The notes: a model not told the origin generated them from the letters alone. A stretch of DNA of 64,000 nt from Prevotella sp. UBA2711 (GCA_002354095.1 DEKX01000028.1:136455-200454), one strand, 5' to 3'. Shown: positions 24,811 to 35,109, numbered from the stretch's first letter. Program-made: numbers and translations.

Positions 24811-27800
24811 ATGACAAAATGTAAACTTCAAAACGAAAAAAGAGGACTTTATCAAAACCAATATGAGCATGACGCTTGCGGTGTGGGGATGATTGTCAAC
24901 ATACACGGCAACAAGAGTCACGAACTGGTTGACCAGGCTCTGCGAGTGCTGGAGAACATGCGCCATCGCGGTGCAGAGGTGGGAAAGGACGGCGACGGCG
25001 CAGGCATCATGGTCCAGATTCCGCACGAGTTCATCCTGCTGCAGGGCATTCCCGTACCGGAGAAGGGCAAGTATGGCACTGGTCTGGTATTCCTGCCAAA
25101 GGAAGAGAATGCGCAGCGCGAGATTCTCAGTATCATCATTGAGGAGACTGAGCGTGAGGGGCTGCAACTGATGCACCTCCGCAACGTGCCCACCAACCCT
25201 GACTGTTTAGGCGACTCGGCGCTAACCACGGAGCCTGCCATCAAGCAGATTTTCATAACTGGCGTGAGCGACGACAAAGTGAGCACCTTCCAGCGAACTT
25301 TATATATCATACGCAAGAAGATAGAGCGTCGCATCAGCCACCCGGACTTCTATATCTGTTCACTGAGCAACACAAACATTATATACAAGGGCATGCTGTC
25401 GTCCATGCAGGTTCGTCAGTATTATCCCGATCTTACAAATCCCTATTTCACAAGCGGACTGGCACTGGTGCACTCGCGATTCAGCACAAACACATTCCCC
25501 ACGTGGTCACTGGCCCAGCCTTTCCGCTTGTTAGCCCACAACGGCGAGATCAACACCATCCGCGGCAACCGCGGATGGATGCAGGCCAGAGAGAGCGTAC
25601 TGAGCAGTGAGGCATTAGGCGATGTCAAAGACATTTCGCCGATTGTTCAATCGGGCATGTCCGACTCAGCAAGTCTCGACAATGTCCTGGAGTTCTTCGT
25701 CATGTCAGGACTGTCTCTGCCACATGCCATGAGTGTGCTGGTTCCCGAGAGCTTTAACGACAAGAATCCGATATCCGAAGACTTGAAGGCTTTCTACGAA
25801 TACCATTCCATCCTGATGGAGCCGTGGGACGGTCCTGCAGCCTTACTGTTCAGCGACGGCCGGTTCGCCGGAGGAATGCTGGACCGCAACGGACTGCGCC
25901 CGGCCCGTTACACCATCACCAAGAACGACACCATGGTCGTGGCCAGCGAGGTGGGCGTGATGGATTTCGACCCAACGGAGATTGCCGAGAAGGGACGTCT
26001 GCAACCAGGAAAAATATTGCTGATAGACACCCAGGAGGGCAAGATTTACTACGACGGAGAAATCAAACAGCAACTGGCGCATGAACATCCCTATCGCCAA
26101 TGGCTGAACACTAATCGCATCCAGTTGGAAAAACTGAAATCCGGCCGGCATATAGATAACGCCGTCGGCAACCTGCTGCAGAAGGAAATCATGTTTGGCT
26201 ACGGAGAAGAGGATGTTACCAACACCATTGTCCCAATGGCAGTCAACGGACAAGAGCCTACCGCCTCGATGGGCAACGACACCCCTCTTGCCGTCCTGTC
26301 GAGTCAACCGCAGGTTTTCTTCAACTATTTCCGTCAGCAGTTTGCACAGGTGACCAACCCTGCCATCGACTCCATCCGCGAGGAACTGGTGATGTCGCTG
26401 ACTGAATATATCGGACGTGTAGGTTCGGGCATTCTGACCCCCGACGAGACCAACTGCAAGATGGTGCGCCTGCCCCACCCTATCTTGAACAACACCCAAC
26501 TCGACTTGCTCTGCAATATCCGATACAAGGGATTCAACACCATCAAGTTGCCAATACTCTTCGACGGCAAGAAAGGTGCCGACGGACTGCACGACGCACT
26601 GGAAGCGCTCTGTCATCAGGCAGAGAAATCGGTCGATGAAGGTTACAACTACATCATCCTTACGGACAGAGATGTTGACGAACAGCATGTTGCCATTCCC
26701 TCGCTCCTTGCCGTCTCAGCCGTCCATCACTATCTGATCAGTGTAGGCAAGCGCGTGCAGACGGCACTGATAGTGGAGAGTGGTGAGATTCGCGAGACCA
26801 TGCATGCAGCCCTTCTGTTGGGCTATGGTGCATCTGCACTTTGCCCGTATATGGCTTTTGCCGTCCTCGACGACCTGGTGAAGCGTCATAAGATACAAGA
26901 AGACTATATCACTGCCGAGACCAACTATATTAAAGCAGTGAAGAAAGGACTCTTTAAGATTATGGCAAAGATGGGCATTTCCACCATCCGCAGCTATCGA
27001 GGTGCCAAGATTTTCGAGAGTATCGGACTGAGTGAGAGCCTGCTAAAGGCCTATTTCGGGACAGAGATCAGTACGATTGGCGGCATAGGCTTGGAGAAAA
27101 TAGCCAGTGATGCCATCGCGTTCCACCAAAAGGCATACGGGGCCATCGCTGCTTTCCTTCCCAATCTCGGACAGTTCCACTGGCGCAAGGACGGTATCAA
27201 GCACGCCTGGAATCCTGAGACGATTGCCACCCTGCAACTCGCCACCCGCACAGGCGATTACGAGAAATTCAAGGAGTACACACGTCTGGTCGATCAGAAA
27301 GAGTCGCCCATCTTTATCCGTGACTTCTTCGGTTGGAAGAAATCACCAATCAGCATCGATGAGGTAGAGCCGGTAGAGGAGATAGTCAAGCACTTTGTAG
27401 CCGGTGCCATGTCGTTTGGCGCACTCTCGAAAGAGGCTCACGAAGCCATCTGCCTGGCAATGAACAAACTGGGGGGCCGCTCGAATACGGGCGAAGGTGG
27501 TGAAGACGCAGAGCGTTTCCACGCTACCGTTGACGGCATCAGTCTGAGCAGTAAGACGAAACAGGTGGCCAGCGGACGCTTCGGTGTGACAACGGAATAT
27601 CTGGTAAATGCCGAGGAGATACAAATCAAAGTGGCACAGGGCGCTAAGCCCGGTGAGGGCGGACAGCTGCCAGGATTCAAGGTGAACGAAGTCATCGCCA
27701 AGACGCGTCATAGCATACCTGGCATCAGTCTCATCAGTCCTCCTCCCCACCACGACATCTATAGTATTGAAGACCTGGCTCAGTTGATATTCGACCTGAA

Positions 27801-29286
27801 GAACGTGAACCCCACAGCGGCCATCTCTGTTAAATTGGTAGCTGAGAGCGGCGTGGGCACCATCGCCGCAGGTGTGGCAAAGGCCAAAGCCGACCTCATC
27901 ATCATCTCAGGCGCTGAGGGCGGTACAGGAGCCAGTCCTGCCTCCAGTATGCGCTTTGCAGGTATCTCGCCTGAAATCGGATTGAGCGAGGCGCAACAGA
28001 CGCTGGTCAAGAACGGACTCCGTTCGCAGGTGAGACTACAGGTTGACGGGCAGCTCAAGACCGGACGTGACATCATCCTCATGGCACTGTTGGGAGCCGA
28101 GGAGTATGGCTTTGGAACTGCCGCACTGATTGTCCTGGGCTGTGTAATGATGCGAAAATGCAACCTCAACACTTGTCCAATGGGCGTGGCGACACAGAAC
28201 CCTGCGCTCCGCAAGCATTTCATCGGGCGCTATGAATATCTGGTCCACTTCTTCACATTCCTTGCACAGGAGGTTCGTGAATATTTGGCAGAAATGGGAA
28301 TCAAGCATCTGAACGACATCGTGGGACATACAGAACTGATAGAGACCAAGCCGTCGATTCTGGATTTTGAGCGTCTTCTGAATAAAGAGGAAGGAATGCT
28401 CCATTTCACAGGAGATTTTCATCAGCCAAGTGTGCCACTCGGTATGCAAGAAACGATTATCGACGAACAGATGATTGCCGCAGCAGGGAAAGCCATCGAA
28501 CATCAGGAAGAGGTAAATCTGGATTACACCATCAAAAACACCGACCGCGCTGTGGGCACGATGCTGTCGGGCGTCATCGCCAAGAAATACGGAGAACAAG
28601 GACTGCCGGAAGGAACTGTCAATGTCAAGTTCAAAGGTTCTGCAGGCCAATCGTTCGGTGCTTTCCTGACACATGGTATCTCCTTCAAACTGGAGGGTGA
28701 GACTAACGATTATTTCGCCAAGGGACTCAGTGGCGGACGAATAGCCATCCTGCCACCATCGCGAACCAATTTCGCTGCCGAAGAGAATATCATAGCCGGC
28801 AACACCGGACTTTATGGTGCTACCGCAGGTGAGATATACATCAACGGTAAAGTCGGTGAGCGTTTCGGCGTGCGTAACTCAGGAGCCATAGCCGTTATGG
28901 AGGGTGCTGGCGACCACTGCTGCGAATACATGACTGGCGGACGTGTCGTTGTGTTGGGCGAGACAGGCCGCAACTTTGCCGCAGGTATGTCGGGCGGTGT
29001 CGCTTACGTATGGGATAAGCACCACAACTTCGACTATTTCTGCAACATGGATATGGTGGAGATTAACCTCGTGGAGGACAGCGTCAGCCGGAAAGAACTG
29101 CACGAGTTGATTCGCCAGCACTACCTCTATACCGGCTCGAAACTGGCACGCACAATGTTAGACGAATGGAACCGCTACGTGGAGGACTTCATTCAAGTGG
29201 TTCCTATTGAGTACAAACGAGTGCTGCAAGAAGAGCAGATGAACAAACTGAAACAGAAAATCGCAGACATGCAAAGAGAGTATTGA
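24811..29286 (+). CDS. gltB: Glutamate synthase, large subunit
   Basis: Makes two glutamates from glutamine and 2-oxoglutarate. 1491 residues from ATG 24811. A 22-residue propeptide precedes Cys23 (HDACGVGM), the glutaminase nucleophile. The central FMN/synthase domain has the 3Fe-4S ligand cluster in KCNLNTCPMGVATQ. The C-terminal GXGXG helix domain has repeated GG-rich turns (GLSGGRIAI, GAGDHCCEYMTGG, GMSGGVAYV). It starts an operon with gltD, dapF, dapL and glnN. Confidence 0.97.
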   Translation: MTKCKLQNEKRGLYQNQYEHDACGVGMIVNIHGNKSHELVDQALRVLENMRHRGAEVGKDGDGAGIMVQIPHEFILLQGIPVPEKGKYGTGLVFLPKEENAQREILSIIIEETEREGLQLMHLRNVPTNPDCLGDSALTTEPAIKQIFITGVSDDKVSTFQRTLYIIRKKIERRISHPDFYICSLSNTNIIYKGMLSSMQVRQYYPDLTNPYFTSGLALVHSRFSTNTFPTWSLAQPFRLLAHNGEINTIRGNRGWMQARESVLSSEALGDVKDISPIVQSGMSDSASLDNVLEFFVMSGLSLPHAMSVLVPESFNDKNPISEDLKAFYEYHSILMEPWDGPAALLFSDGRFAGGMLDRNGLRPARYTITKNDTMVVASEVGVMDFDPTEIAEKGRLQPGKILLIDTQEGKIYYDGEIKQQLAHEHPYRQWLNTNRIQLEKLKSGRHIDNAVGNLLQKEIMFGYGEEDVTNTIVPMAVNGQEPTASMGNDTPLAVLSSQPQVFFNYFRQQFAQVTNPAIDSIREELVMSLTEYIGRVGSGILTPDETNCKMVRLPHPILNNTQLDLLCNIRYKGFNTIKLPILFDGKKGADGLHDALEALCHQAEKSVDEGYNYIILTDRDVDEQHVAIPSLLAVSAVHHYLISVGKRVQTALIVESGEIRETMHAALLLGYGASALCPYMAFAVLDDLVKRHKIQEDYITAETNYIKAVKKGLFKIMAKMGISTIRSYRGAKIFESIGLSESLLKAYFGTEISTIGGIGLEKIASDAIAFHQKAYGAIAAFLPNLGQFHWRKDGIKHAWNPETIATLQLATRTGDYEKFKEYTRLVDQKESPIFIRDFFGWKKSPISIDEVEPVEEIVKHFVAGAMSFGALSKEAHEAICLAMNKLGGRSNTGEGGEDAERFHATVDGISLSSKTKQVASGRFGVTTEYLVNAEEIQIKVAQGAKPGEGGQLPGFKVNEVIAKTRHSIPGISLISPPPHHDIYSIEDLAQLIFDLKNVNPTAAISVKLVAESGVGTIAAGVAKAKADLIIISGAEGGTGASPASSMRFAGISPEIGLSEAQQTLVKNGLRSQVRLQVDGQLKTGRDIILMALLGAEEYGFGTAALIVLGCVMMRKCNLNTCPMGVATQNPALRKHFIGRYEYLVHFFTFLAQEVREYLAEMGIKHLNDIVGHTELIETKPSILDFERLLNKEEGMLHFTGDFHQPSVPLGMQETIIDEQMIAAAGKAIEHQEEVNLDYTIKNTDRAVGTMLSGVIAKKYGEQGLPEGTVNVKFKGSAGQSFGAFLTHGISFKLEGETNDYFAKGLSGGRIAILPPSRTNFAAEENIIAGNTGLYGATAGEIYINGKVGERFGVRNSGAIAVMEGAGDHCCEYMTGGRVVVLGETGRNFAAGMSGGVAYVWDKHHNFDYFCNMDMVEINLVEDSVSRKELHELIRQHYLYTGSKLARTMLDEWNRYVEDFIQVVPIEYKRVLQEEQMNKLKQKIADMQREY

Positions 29287-29288
29287 TT

Positions 29289-30587
29289 ATGGGAAATCCG
29301 AAAGCTTTTTTAGACATACACCGCCAGGAGGCAGGTTATCGTCCTATTCACGATAGAATCCACGACTTTGGAGAAGTGGAACAGACGCTCAACACGCGTG
29401 AGCGCAAATTACAGGCAAGTCGCTGTATGGACTGCGGTGTGCCCTTCTGCCACTGGGCATGCCCTTTAGGTAATAAGCCACCTGAGTGGAACGACGCATT
29501 GTATCAGGGAGACTGGGAACTGGCCTATCAGTTGCTGAACGCCACCAATCCCTTCCCCGAGTTTACAGGCCGCATCTGTCCTGCCCTCTGCGAGAAGGCT
29601 TGTGTGCTGAACCTCATCGAGCACGAGCCCACCACCAACCGCGAGGATGAATGCGCCATTACAGAGGCTGCTTTCCGTGAGGGTTACATCACGCTGCACC
29701 ACCCTGAACGTAACGGCAAGAATGTGGCTGTCATTGGCAGTGGGCCTGCCGGACTTGCTGCTGCTAACGACCTTAATCTGATGGGTTATCAAGTGACCGT
29801 CTATGAGAAGTATGAGGCTGCCGGCGGACTCCTGCGCTATGGTATTCCTAACTTTAAACTCAACAAGGCGATTATCGACCGCCGCCTCCACCTGTTGGAG
29901 GAGGAGGGCATCGAGTTTAGGTTTAACTCAGCATTTTCTGATTACACGGATTACTCCGATTACGATGCCATCGTCATTGCCACAGGCACTCCCACAGCCC
30001 GCGACCTGAAAGTGCCTGGCAGGGAGTTGAAAGGTGTACACTTTGCCCTCGAACTGCTGGCCCAGCAGAACCGCGTGTTAGCTGGCATGGAATTCTCGAA
30101 AGACGAGAGGATCACTGCCAAGGGCAAGGATGTCTTGGTTATCGGTGGTGGCGACACGGGCTCCGACTGTATCGGTACGGCACATCGACAGGGCTGCAAG
30201 AGCGTGACGCAGATTGAGATTATGCCCAAGCCTGTTGAGGGACCTGTCGATCCCAATAATCCCTGGCCGAACTTCCCACGAACCTTAAAGACCACCAGCA
30301 GCCATGAGGAGGGATGTGTGCGGCGCTGGAACATCAATACACTTGAATTCCTTGGCAAGGACGGTCGGCTGACCGGTGTGAAGGTGCAGGAAAAAGGACG
30401 GGAGCCAGAGATCATCAAGGCAGAGCTTGTGCTCCTTGCTATGGGATTTCTCCGCCCTGAACATCCGCAATATCCTGACAACGTGTTCGTGTGTGGTGAC
30501 GCCGCAAATGGAGCCTCCCTCGTAGTCCGCGCCATGGCAAGTGGTAAGAACATTGCACAGCGTGTTCATGAGTTCCTAACGAAATAA
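29289..30587 (+). CDS. gltD: Glutamate synthase, small subunit
   Basis: Passes NAD(P)H electrons to GltB. 432 residues from ATG 29289, two bases after gltB. The N-terminal cysteine clusters for 4Fe-4S centres are CMDCGVPFCHWACPLGN and GRICPALCEKAC. The FAD site is VIGSGPAGLAAAN and the NAD(P) site is VLVIGGGDTGSDC. At residues about 217-226 the sequence reads SDYTDYSDYD, encoded by a 9-bp tandem array, in a loop before the AIVIATG strand. The frame is intact and essential motifs are untouched. Confidence 0.96.
   Translation: MGNPKAFLDIHRQEAGYRPIHDRIHDFGEVEQTLNTRERKLQASRCMDCGVPFCHWACPLGNKPPEWNDALYQGDWELAYQLLNATNPFPEFTGRICPALCEKACVLNLIEHEPTTNREDECAITEAAFREGYITLHHPERNGKNVAVIGSGPAGLAAANDLNLMGYQVTVYEKYEAAGGLLRYGIPNFKLNKAIIDRRLHLLEEEGIEFRFNSAFSDYTDYSDYDAIVIATGTPTARDLKVPGRELKGVHFALELLAQQNRVLAGMEFSKDERITAKGKDVLVIGGGDTGSDCIGTAHRQGCKSVTQIEIMPKPVEGPVDPNNPWPNFPRTLKTTSSHEEGCVRRWNINTLEFLGKDGRLTGVKVQEKGREPEIIKAELVLLAMGFLRPEHPQYPDNVFVCGDAANGASLVVRAMASGKNIAQRVHEFLTK
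29938..29966 (+). repeat. 9-bp tandem array inside gltD
   Basis: Units GATTACACG, GATTACTCC and GATTACGAT encode repeated (S/T)DY. The unit is three codons, so copy-number change keeps the frame. Confidence 0.75.
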
Positions 30588-30597
30588 CGAAAGAATC

Positions 30598-31398
30598 ATG
30601 AAGATTAAATTCACTAAAATGCAGGGAGCCGGTAACGACTATATCTATGTCAACACCATGCAATATCCCATACAGAACCCTTCGAAGGCTGCCATCCGCT
30701 GGAGCGACCGCCACAATGGGATTGGTTCTGACGGACTAGTGCTGATAGGAGCATCGCCCGTCCCAGAAGCCGACTTCTCCATGCGCATCTTCAATGCCGA
30801 CGGTTCTGAAGCAATGATGTGTGGCAATGCATCGCGTTGCATTGGCAAATACCTCTACGAAAGAGGATTGACCACAAAAACCAAAATCCAACTACTGACG
30901 TTGTCGGGCATCAAGATACTCACCCTGCATGTTGCGGACGGAACGGTTCAGAGCGTTACCGTTGACATGCAGGAGCCCACCTTAGAGGACGAACGGCTGT
31001 TTATCCCAACGCGTGGACTCAATGAGGGAACTTTCGTCTCAATGGGAAACCCGCACTACGTCATCTTCACAGACGATGTTGATTTGGTGGAGACAACTGG
31101 ACGGGCCTTAGAACATCACCCTGCATTCCCTCAGCGCTGCAATATCGAGTTCGCCCAAGTCATGGATGATGGCAGCATCCGCACCCGTGTATGGGAACGT
31201 GGAAGCGGTGTCACTCAGGCATGCGGCACTGGAGCCTGTGCTACGGCTGTTGCCGCTGTTATCACCGGGCGCACCAGCCGCCAGTCAAACATCGTCATGG
31301 ATGGTGGCACGCTGCAGATAGAATGGCGCGAAAGCGACAATCATGTCTATATGACGGGGCCTGCCGAATTCGTCTTCGACGGCGAAATAACTGAATAA
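30598..31398 (+). CDS. dapF: Diaminopimelate epimerase
   Basis: Interconverts LL- and meso-diaminopimelate for lysine and peptidoglycan. 266 residues. The two catalytic cysteines are seen in MCGNASRC and in QACGTGACA, and the N-terminal MQGAGNDYIY is conserved. Lies 10 bases after gltD and 19 before dapL. Confidence 0.96.
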   Translation: MKIKFTKMQGAGNDYIYVNTMQYPIQNPSKAAIRWSDRHNGIGSDGLVLIGASPVPEADFSMRIFNADGSEAMMCGNASRCIGKYLYERGLTTKTKIQLLTLSGIKILTLHVADGTVQSVTVDMQEPTLEDERLFIPTRGLNEGTFVSMGNPHYVIFTDDVDLVETTGRALEHHPAFPQRCNIEFAQVMDDGSIRTRVWERGSGVTQACGTGACATAVAAVITGRTSRQSNIVMDGGTLQIEWRESDNHVYMTGPAEFVFDGEITE

Positions 31399-31417
31399 CG
31401 TAATAAAGCAATAATTT

Positions 31418-32650
31418 ATGGCATTAGTAAACGAACATTTCCTCAAGCTGCCCAACAACTATCTGTTTGCCGACATTGCCAAGAAGGTGAATGCCTTTAA
31501 GGTGATGCATCCCAAAGCAGACGTTATCTCATTAGGCATTGGCGATGTCACCCAACCGCTTTGCCCTGCCGTCATTGAGGCCATGCACAAGGCAGTAGAT
31601 GAGATGGGGACGACGGAAGGTTTCCGAGGCTACGGTCCTGAGCAAGGCTATGAATTCCTGCGCGAAGCCATTCTGAAAAACGATTTCCTGCCACGTGGAA
31701 TCCATTTGGACATCGACGAGATATTCATCAACGATGGAGCGAAATCGGATACGGGTAATATACAAGAACTGATACGATGGGACAACAGCATCGGAGTGAC
31801 CGACCCCATCTACCCCGTCTATATTGACTCGAATGTGATGATAGGACGTGCCGGAGTGTTGGAAGACGGGCGGTGGTCGAATGTCATCTATATGCCCTGC
31901 ACAGCGGAAAATGGGTTTATCCCCTCCATTCCAGAGGACCGTCATGTGGATGTCATCTATCTTTGTTATCCCAACAACCCCACGGGTACGGTTATTTCGA
32001 AACAGGAGTTGCGCCGTTGGGTGAACTATGCATTGAAGAATGACACGCTGATATTCTATGACGCTGCCTATCAAGCATATATCACCGACCCGAGTATTCC
32101 ACACTCCATCTACGAGATACGGGGTGCCAGAAAATGTGCTATCGAGTTCCACTCGTATTCCAAGACGGCAGGCTTCACGGGCGTGCGCTGTGGCTACACC
32201 ATCGTACCGAAGGAGCTCACTGCTGCCACTCTCGAAGGGAAACGAATTGCGCTGAATCAGCTATGGAACCGCCGCCAATCTACCAAGTTCAATGGCACCA
32301 ACTACATCAGTCAGCGTGCTGCCGAGGCGATTTATTCGCCAGAAGGTCGTCAGCAAGTACAGCAGACTATTGATTATTACATGCAGAATGCTCACCGAAT
32401 GTTAGCCACGCTACGTCGTTTGGGCTTTGAATGCTATGGAGGCGAGAATGCACCTTACATCTGGATGCGCACGCCCGACGGGTCATCGTCATGGAACTTC
32501 TTCGAACAACTGCTCTATGGGGCGAATGTGGTGTGCACACCTGGTGTAGGCTTCGGTCCCAGCGGCGAGGGCTATGTGCGATTCACTGCTTTCGGCAGTC
32601 ATGAGCAGACGGACGAAGCCTTAGACAGGATAGAGAAATGGACAATATAA
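31418..32650 (+). CDS. dapL: LL-diaminopimelate aminotransferase
   Basis: Converts tetrahydrodipicolinate and glutamate directly to LL-diaminopimelate, bypassing the succinyl or acetyl route. 410 residues of PLP fold type I. The N-terminus NEHFLKLPNNYLFADIAKKV and the ISLGIGDVTQPL motif are typical. The Schiff-base lysine is in HSYSKTAGFTG. It uses the glutamate made by the upstream GltBD and feeds DapF encoded just before it. Confidence 0.96.
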   Translation: MALVNEHFLKLPNNYLFADIAKKVNAFKVMHPKADVISLGIGDVTQPLCPAVIEAMHKAVDEMGTTEGFRGYGPEQGYEFLREAILKNDFLPRGIHLDIDEIFINDGAKSDTGNIQELIRWDNSIGVTDPIYPVYIDSNVMIGRAGVLEDGRWSNVIYMPCTAENGFIPSIPEDRHVDVIYLCYPNNPTGTVISKQELRRWVNYALKNDTLIFYDAAYQAYITDPSIPHSIYEIRGARKCAIEFHSYSKTAGFTGVRCGYTIVPKELTAATLEGKRIALNQLWNRRQSTKFNGTNYISQRAAEAIYSPEGRQQVQQTIDYYMQNAHRMLATLRRLGFECYGGENAPYIWMRTPDGSSSWNFFEQLLYGANVVCTPGVGFGPSGEGYVRFTAFGSHEQTDEALDRIEKWTI

Positions 32651-32679
32651 AGTTATTAACAACACAAATTCAAACAGTT

Positions 32680-34905
32680 ATGGAAACATTAAGATTTCAG
32701 GTTGTCGGTGAGGCTTTCAAGAAGAAGCCGCTCGACGTAAAGGCACCAGCAGAGAGACCAGCCAACTATTTCGGTAAGAAAGTCTTCAACCGCGAGAAGA
32801 TGTATAAGTACCTGCCCAAGAACGTCTATGAAAAGATGATTGACGTGATGGACAACGGTGCCAGATTAGATAGACAGATAGCCGATTCCGTGGCTGCCGG
32901 TATGAAGCAATGGGCAACAGAGAATGGTGTCACCCATTATACCCACTGGTTCCAGCCTCTCACTGAAGGTACTGCCGAGAAACACGACTCATTCATTGAG
33001 CACGATGGGAAAGGCGGTATGATTGAAGAATTCAGTGGCAAGCTGTTGGCTCAGCAGGAGCCCGATGCATCCTCGTTCCCGTCAGGCGGTATCCGTGCCA
33101 CCTTTGAAGCCCGCGGCTATTCTGCATGGGACCCCACATCGCCTGTCTTCATCATCGACGATACACTTTGCATCCCTACGATCTTTATCTCTTATACCGG
33201 CGAAGCCTTGGACTACAAAGCACCGCTGCTGCGAGCCCTTCATGCCGTCAATGTAGCAGCCACGGAAGTGTGTCATTACTTCGATCCTAAAGTCAAAAAG
33301 GTTAATAGCAATCTGGGATGGGAACAGGAATATTTCCTGGTTGACGAAGGGCTCTACTCCGCACGCCCAGACCTCATGTTAACCGGCCGCACCCTGATGG
33401 GACACGATTCTGCCAAAAACCAGCAGATGGACGACCACTATTTCGGTTCTATCCCTGAACGGGTAGCTGCTTTCATGCGTGATTTGGAGATACAGGCTTT
33501 GGAACTGGGTATTCCTTGCAAGACACGCCATAATGAGGTAGCACCTAACCAGTTTGAGGTAGCGCCCATATTCGAAGAGACGAATCTGGCTGTTGACCAT
33601 AATATGCTGCTCATGTCGCTCATGAAACGTGTCGCCCGTAAACATGGTTTCCGCGCACTGTTACATGAAAAGCCTTTTGCCGGCATCAACGGCTCAGGTA
33701 AACACAACAACTGGAGTCTTTCTACTGATACCGGTGTACTGTTGCACGCCCCCGGCAAGACGGCTGAGCAGAATCTTTGCTTCGCCACCTTTATTGTTGA
33801 AACACTGATGGGTGTCTATCGCCATAACGGATTGCTGAAAGCCAGCATCATGTCGGCTACCAATGCACATCGTTTAGGAGCCAACGAGGCGCCCCCTGCT
33901 ATCATCTCATCATTCCTTGGCAAGCAAGTTACCGAACTGCTCGACCACATCGAGAAAGCTGACGTAGATGACATTCTCGCCATGGCAGGCAAGCAGGGCA
34001 TGAAGATGGATATTCCTGAAATCCCCGAACTCTTCATCGACAATACCGACCGTAACCGTACGTCACCTTTCGCCTTCACAGGCAACCGCTTCGAGTTCCG
34101 TGCCGTCGGCAGCGAGGCCAACTGTGCTTCCGCTATGATAGCCCTGAACAGTGCTGTTGCTGAAGCCTTGGTAGATTTCAAAAAGCGTGTCGATCAGAAA
34201 ATTTCGGAATACTCAGAGTACTCCGAGTATTCGGAAGGCACTGGCCATACCGCCAAGTTCCATGCCATCATCGACGTCCTCCGGGAAGATATCAAGACTT
34301 GCAAGCCTATCCGTTTCGACGGCAATGGATATTCTGACGAGTGGGTTGAAGAGGCTACGAAACGCGGTCTTGATGTCGAGAAGTCTTGTCCGGTTATCTT
34401 CGAGCGCTATCTGGATGCTGAAAGTATTAAGATGTTCGAGAGTCTGGGCGTGATGACACAGAAAGAACTGGAGGCACGCAATGAAGTGAAATGGGAAACC
34501 TACACCAAAAAGATTCAGATTGAAGCGCGTGTATTGGGCGACCTTTCAATGAACCACATTATCCCTGTAGCCACCCGCTATCAAAGTCAGTTGCTGACCA
34601 ATGTGGAAAACATGGCAGAAGTATTCGCCGCCGACAAGGCAGAAAAACTGTCTGCCCGAAACCTCAAACTCATTGAGGAAATTGCAGAGCGCACCAGTGC
34701 GATTGAGAAAGGTGTCGAAGAACTGGTCGATGCACGTAAGGTAGCCAACAAGATTGAGGATGAACACCAGAAGGCCATTGCCTATCATGATACCGTTGCA
34801 CCTAAGATGGAGACCATCCGCTATCAGATAGACAAATTGGAACTCATTGTGGATGATGCCTGCTGGCCATTACCCAAATACCGCGAACTACTGTTTATCC
34901 GATAA
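32680..34905 (+). CDS. glnN: Glutamine synthetase type III
   Basis: Forms glutamine from glutamate, ammonia and ATP. 741 residues from the ATG at 32680, chosen because METLRFQVV matches the family start. Conserved type III segments are NEVAPNQFEVAPIFEETN and HEKPFAGINGSGKHNNWS. The C-terminal third is helical. At residues about 508-520 the sequence ISEYSEYSEYSEG is encoded by a 9-bp array (34206-34236) in a surface-type loop. It is the last gene of the operon, followed by a hairpin terminator. Confidence 0.96.
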   Translation: METLRFQVVGEAFKKKPLDVKAPAERPANYFGKKVFNREKMYKYLPKNVYEKMIDVMDNGARLDRQIADSVAAGMKQWATENGVTHYTHWFQPLTEGTAEKHDSFIEHDGKGGMIEEFSGKLLAQQEPDASSFPSGGIRATFEARGYSAWDPTSPVFIIDDTLCIPTIFISYTGEALDYKAPLLRALHAVNVAATEVCHYFDPKVKKVNSNLGWEQEYFLVDEGLYSARPDLMLTGRTLMGHDSAKNQQMDDHYFGSIPERVAAFMRDLEIQALELGIPCKTRHNEVAPNQFEVAPIFEETNLAVDHNMLLMSLMKRVARKHGFRALLHEKPFAGINGSGKHNNWSLSTDTGVLLHAPGKTAEQNLCFATFIVETLMGVYRHNGLLKASIMSATNAHRLGANEAPPAIISSFLGKQVTELLDHIEKADVDDILAMAGKQGMKMDIPEIPELFIDNTDRNRTSPFAFTGNRFEFRAVGSEANCASAMIALNSAVAEALVDFKKRVDQKISEYSEYSEYSEGTGHTAKFHAIIDVLREDIKTCKPIRFDGNGYSDEWVEEATKRGLDVEKSCPVIFERYLDAESIKMFESLGVMTQKELEARNEVKWETYTKKIQIEARVLGDLSMNHIIPVATRYQSQLLTNVENMAEVFAADKAEKLSARNLKLIEEIAERTSAIEKGVEELVDARKVANKIEDEHQKAIAYHDTVAPKMETIRYQIDKLELIVDDACWPLPKYRELLFIR
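34206..34236 (+). repeat. 9-bp tandem array inside glnN
   Basis: Units GAATACTCA, GAGTACTCC and GAGTATTCG, then GAA, encode EYS repeated. The unit is the same class as in gltD, argS and the yidD-tyrS junction. Confidence 0.8.
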
Positions 34906-34960
34906 ATTGGTTAATTACTCAGACAATCTACTTCTTTTTTTGGTTGTTTGAAGTTTGCGA

Positions 34961-34997
34961 AGAGCCTGGCGCTGTGAAGCGTCAGGCTCTGATTTTT
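34961..34997. terminator. Terminator after glnN
   Basis: Arms AGAGCCTGGCGCT and AGCGTCAGGCTCT with a four-base loop and one mismatch, followed by GATTTTTG. It can also serve the minus-strand tRNA-Leu. Confidence 0.85.
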
Positions 34998-34998
34998 G

Positions 34999-35083
34999 TG
35001 CCGCGAGCGGGACTCGAACCCGCACAGCCATTACTGGCCAAGGGATTTTAAGTCCCTCGTGTCTACCATTCCACCATCGCGGC
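34999..35083 (-). tRNA. tRNA-Leu (anticodon UAA)
   Basis: An 85-nt class II tRNA. The acceptor GCCGCGA/TCGCGGC has discriminator A. The anticodon stem AGGGA/TCCCT encloses loop CTTAAAA (anticodon TAA). A long variable arm fits leucine, and the T arm is GCGGG TTCGAGT CCCGC. No CCA is encoded. Confidence 0.95.
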
Positions 35084-35109
35084 AGTAGACATTTGCGTCT
35101 TTGCGGGTG

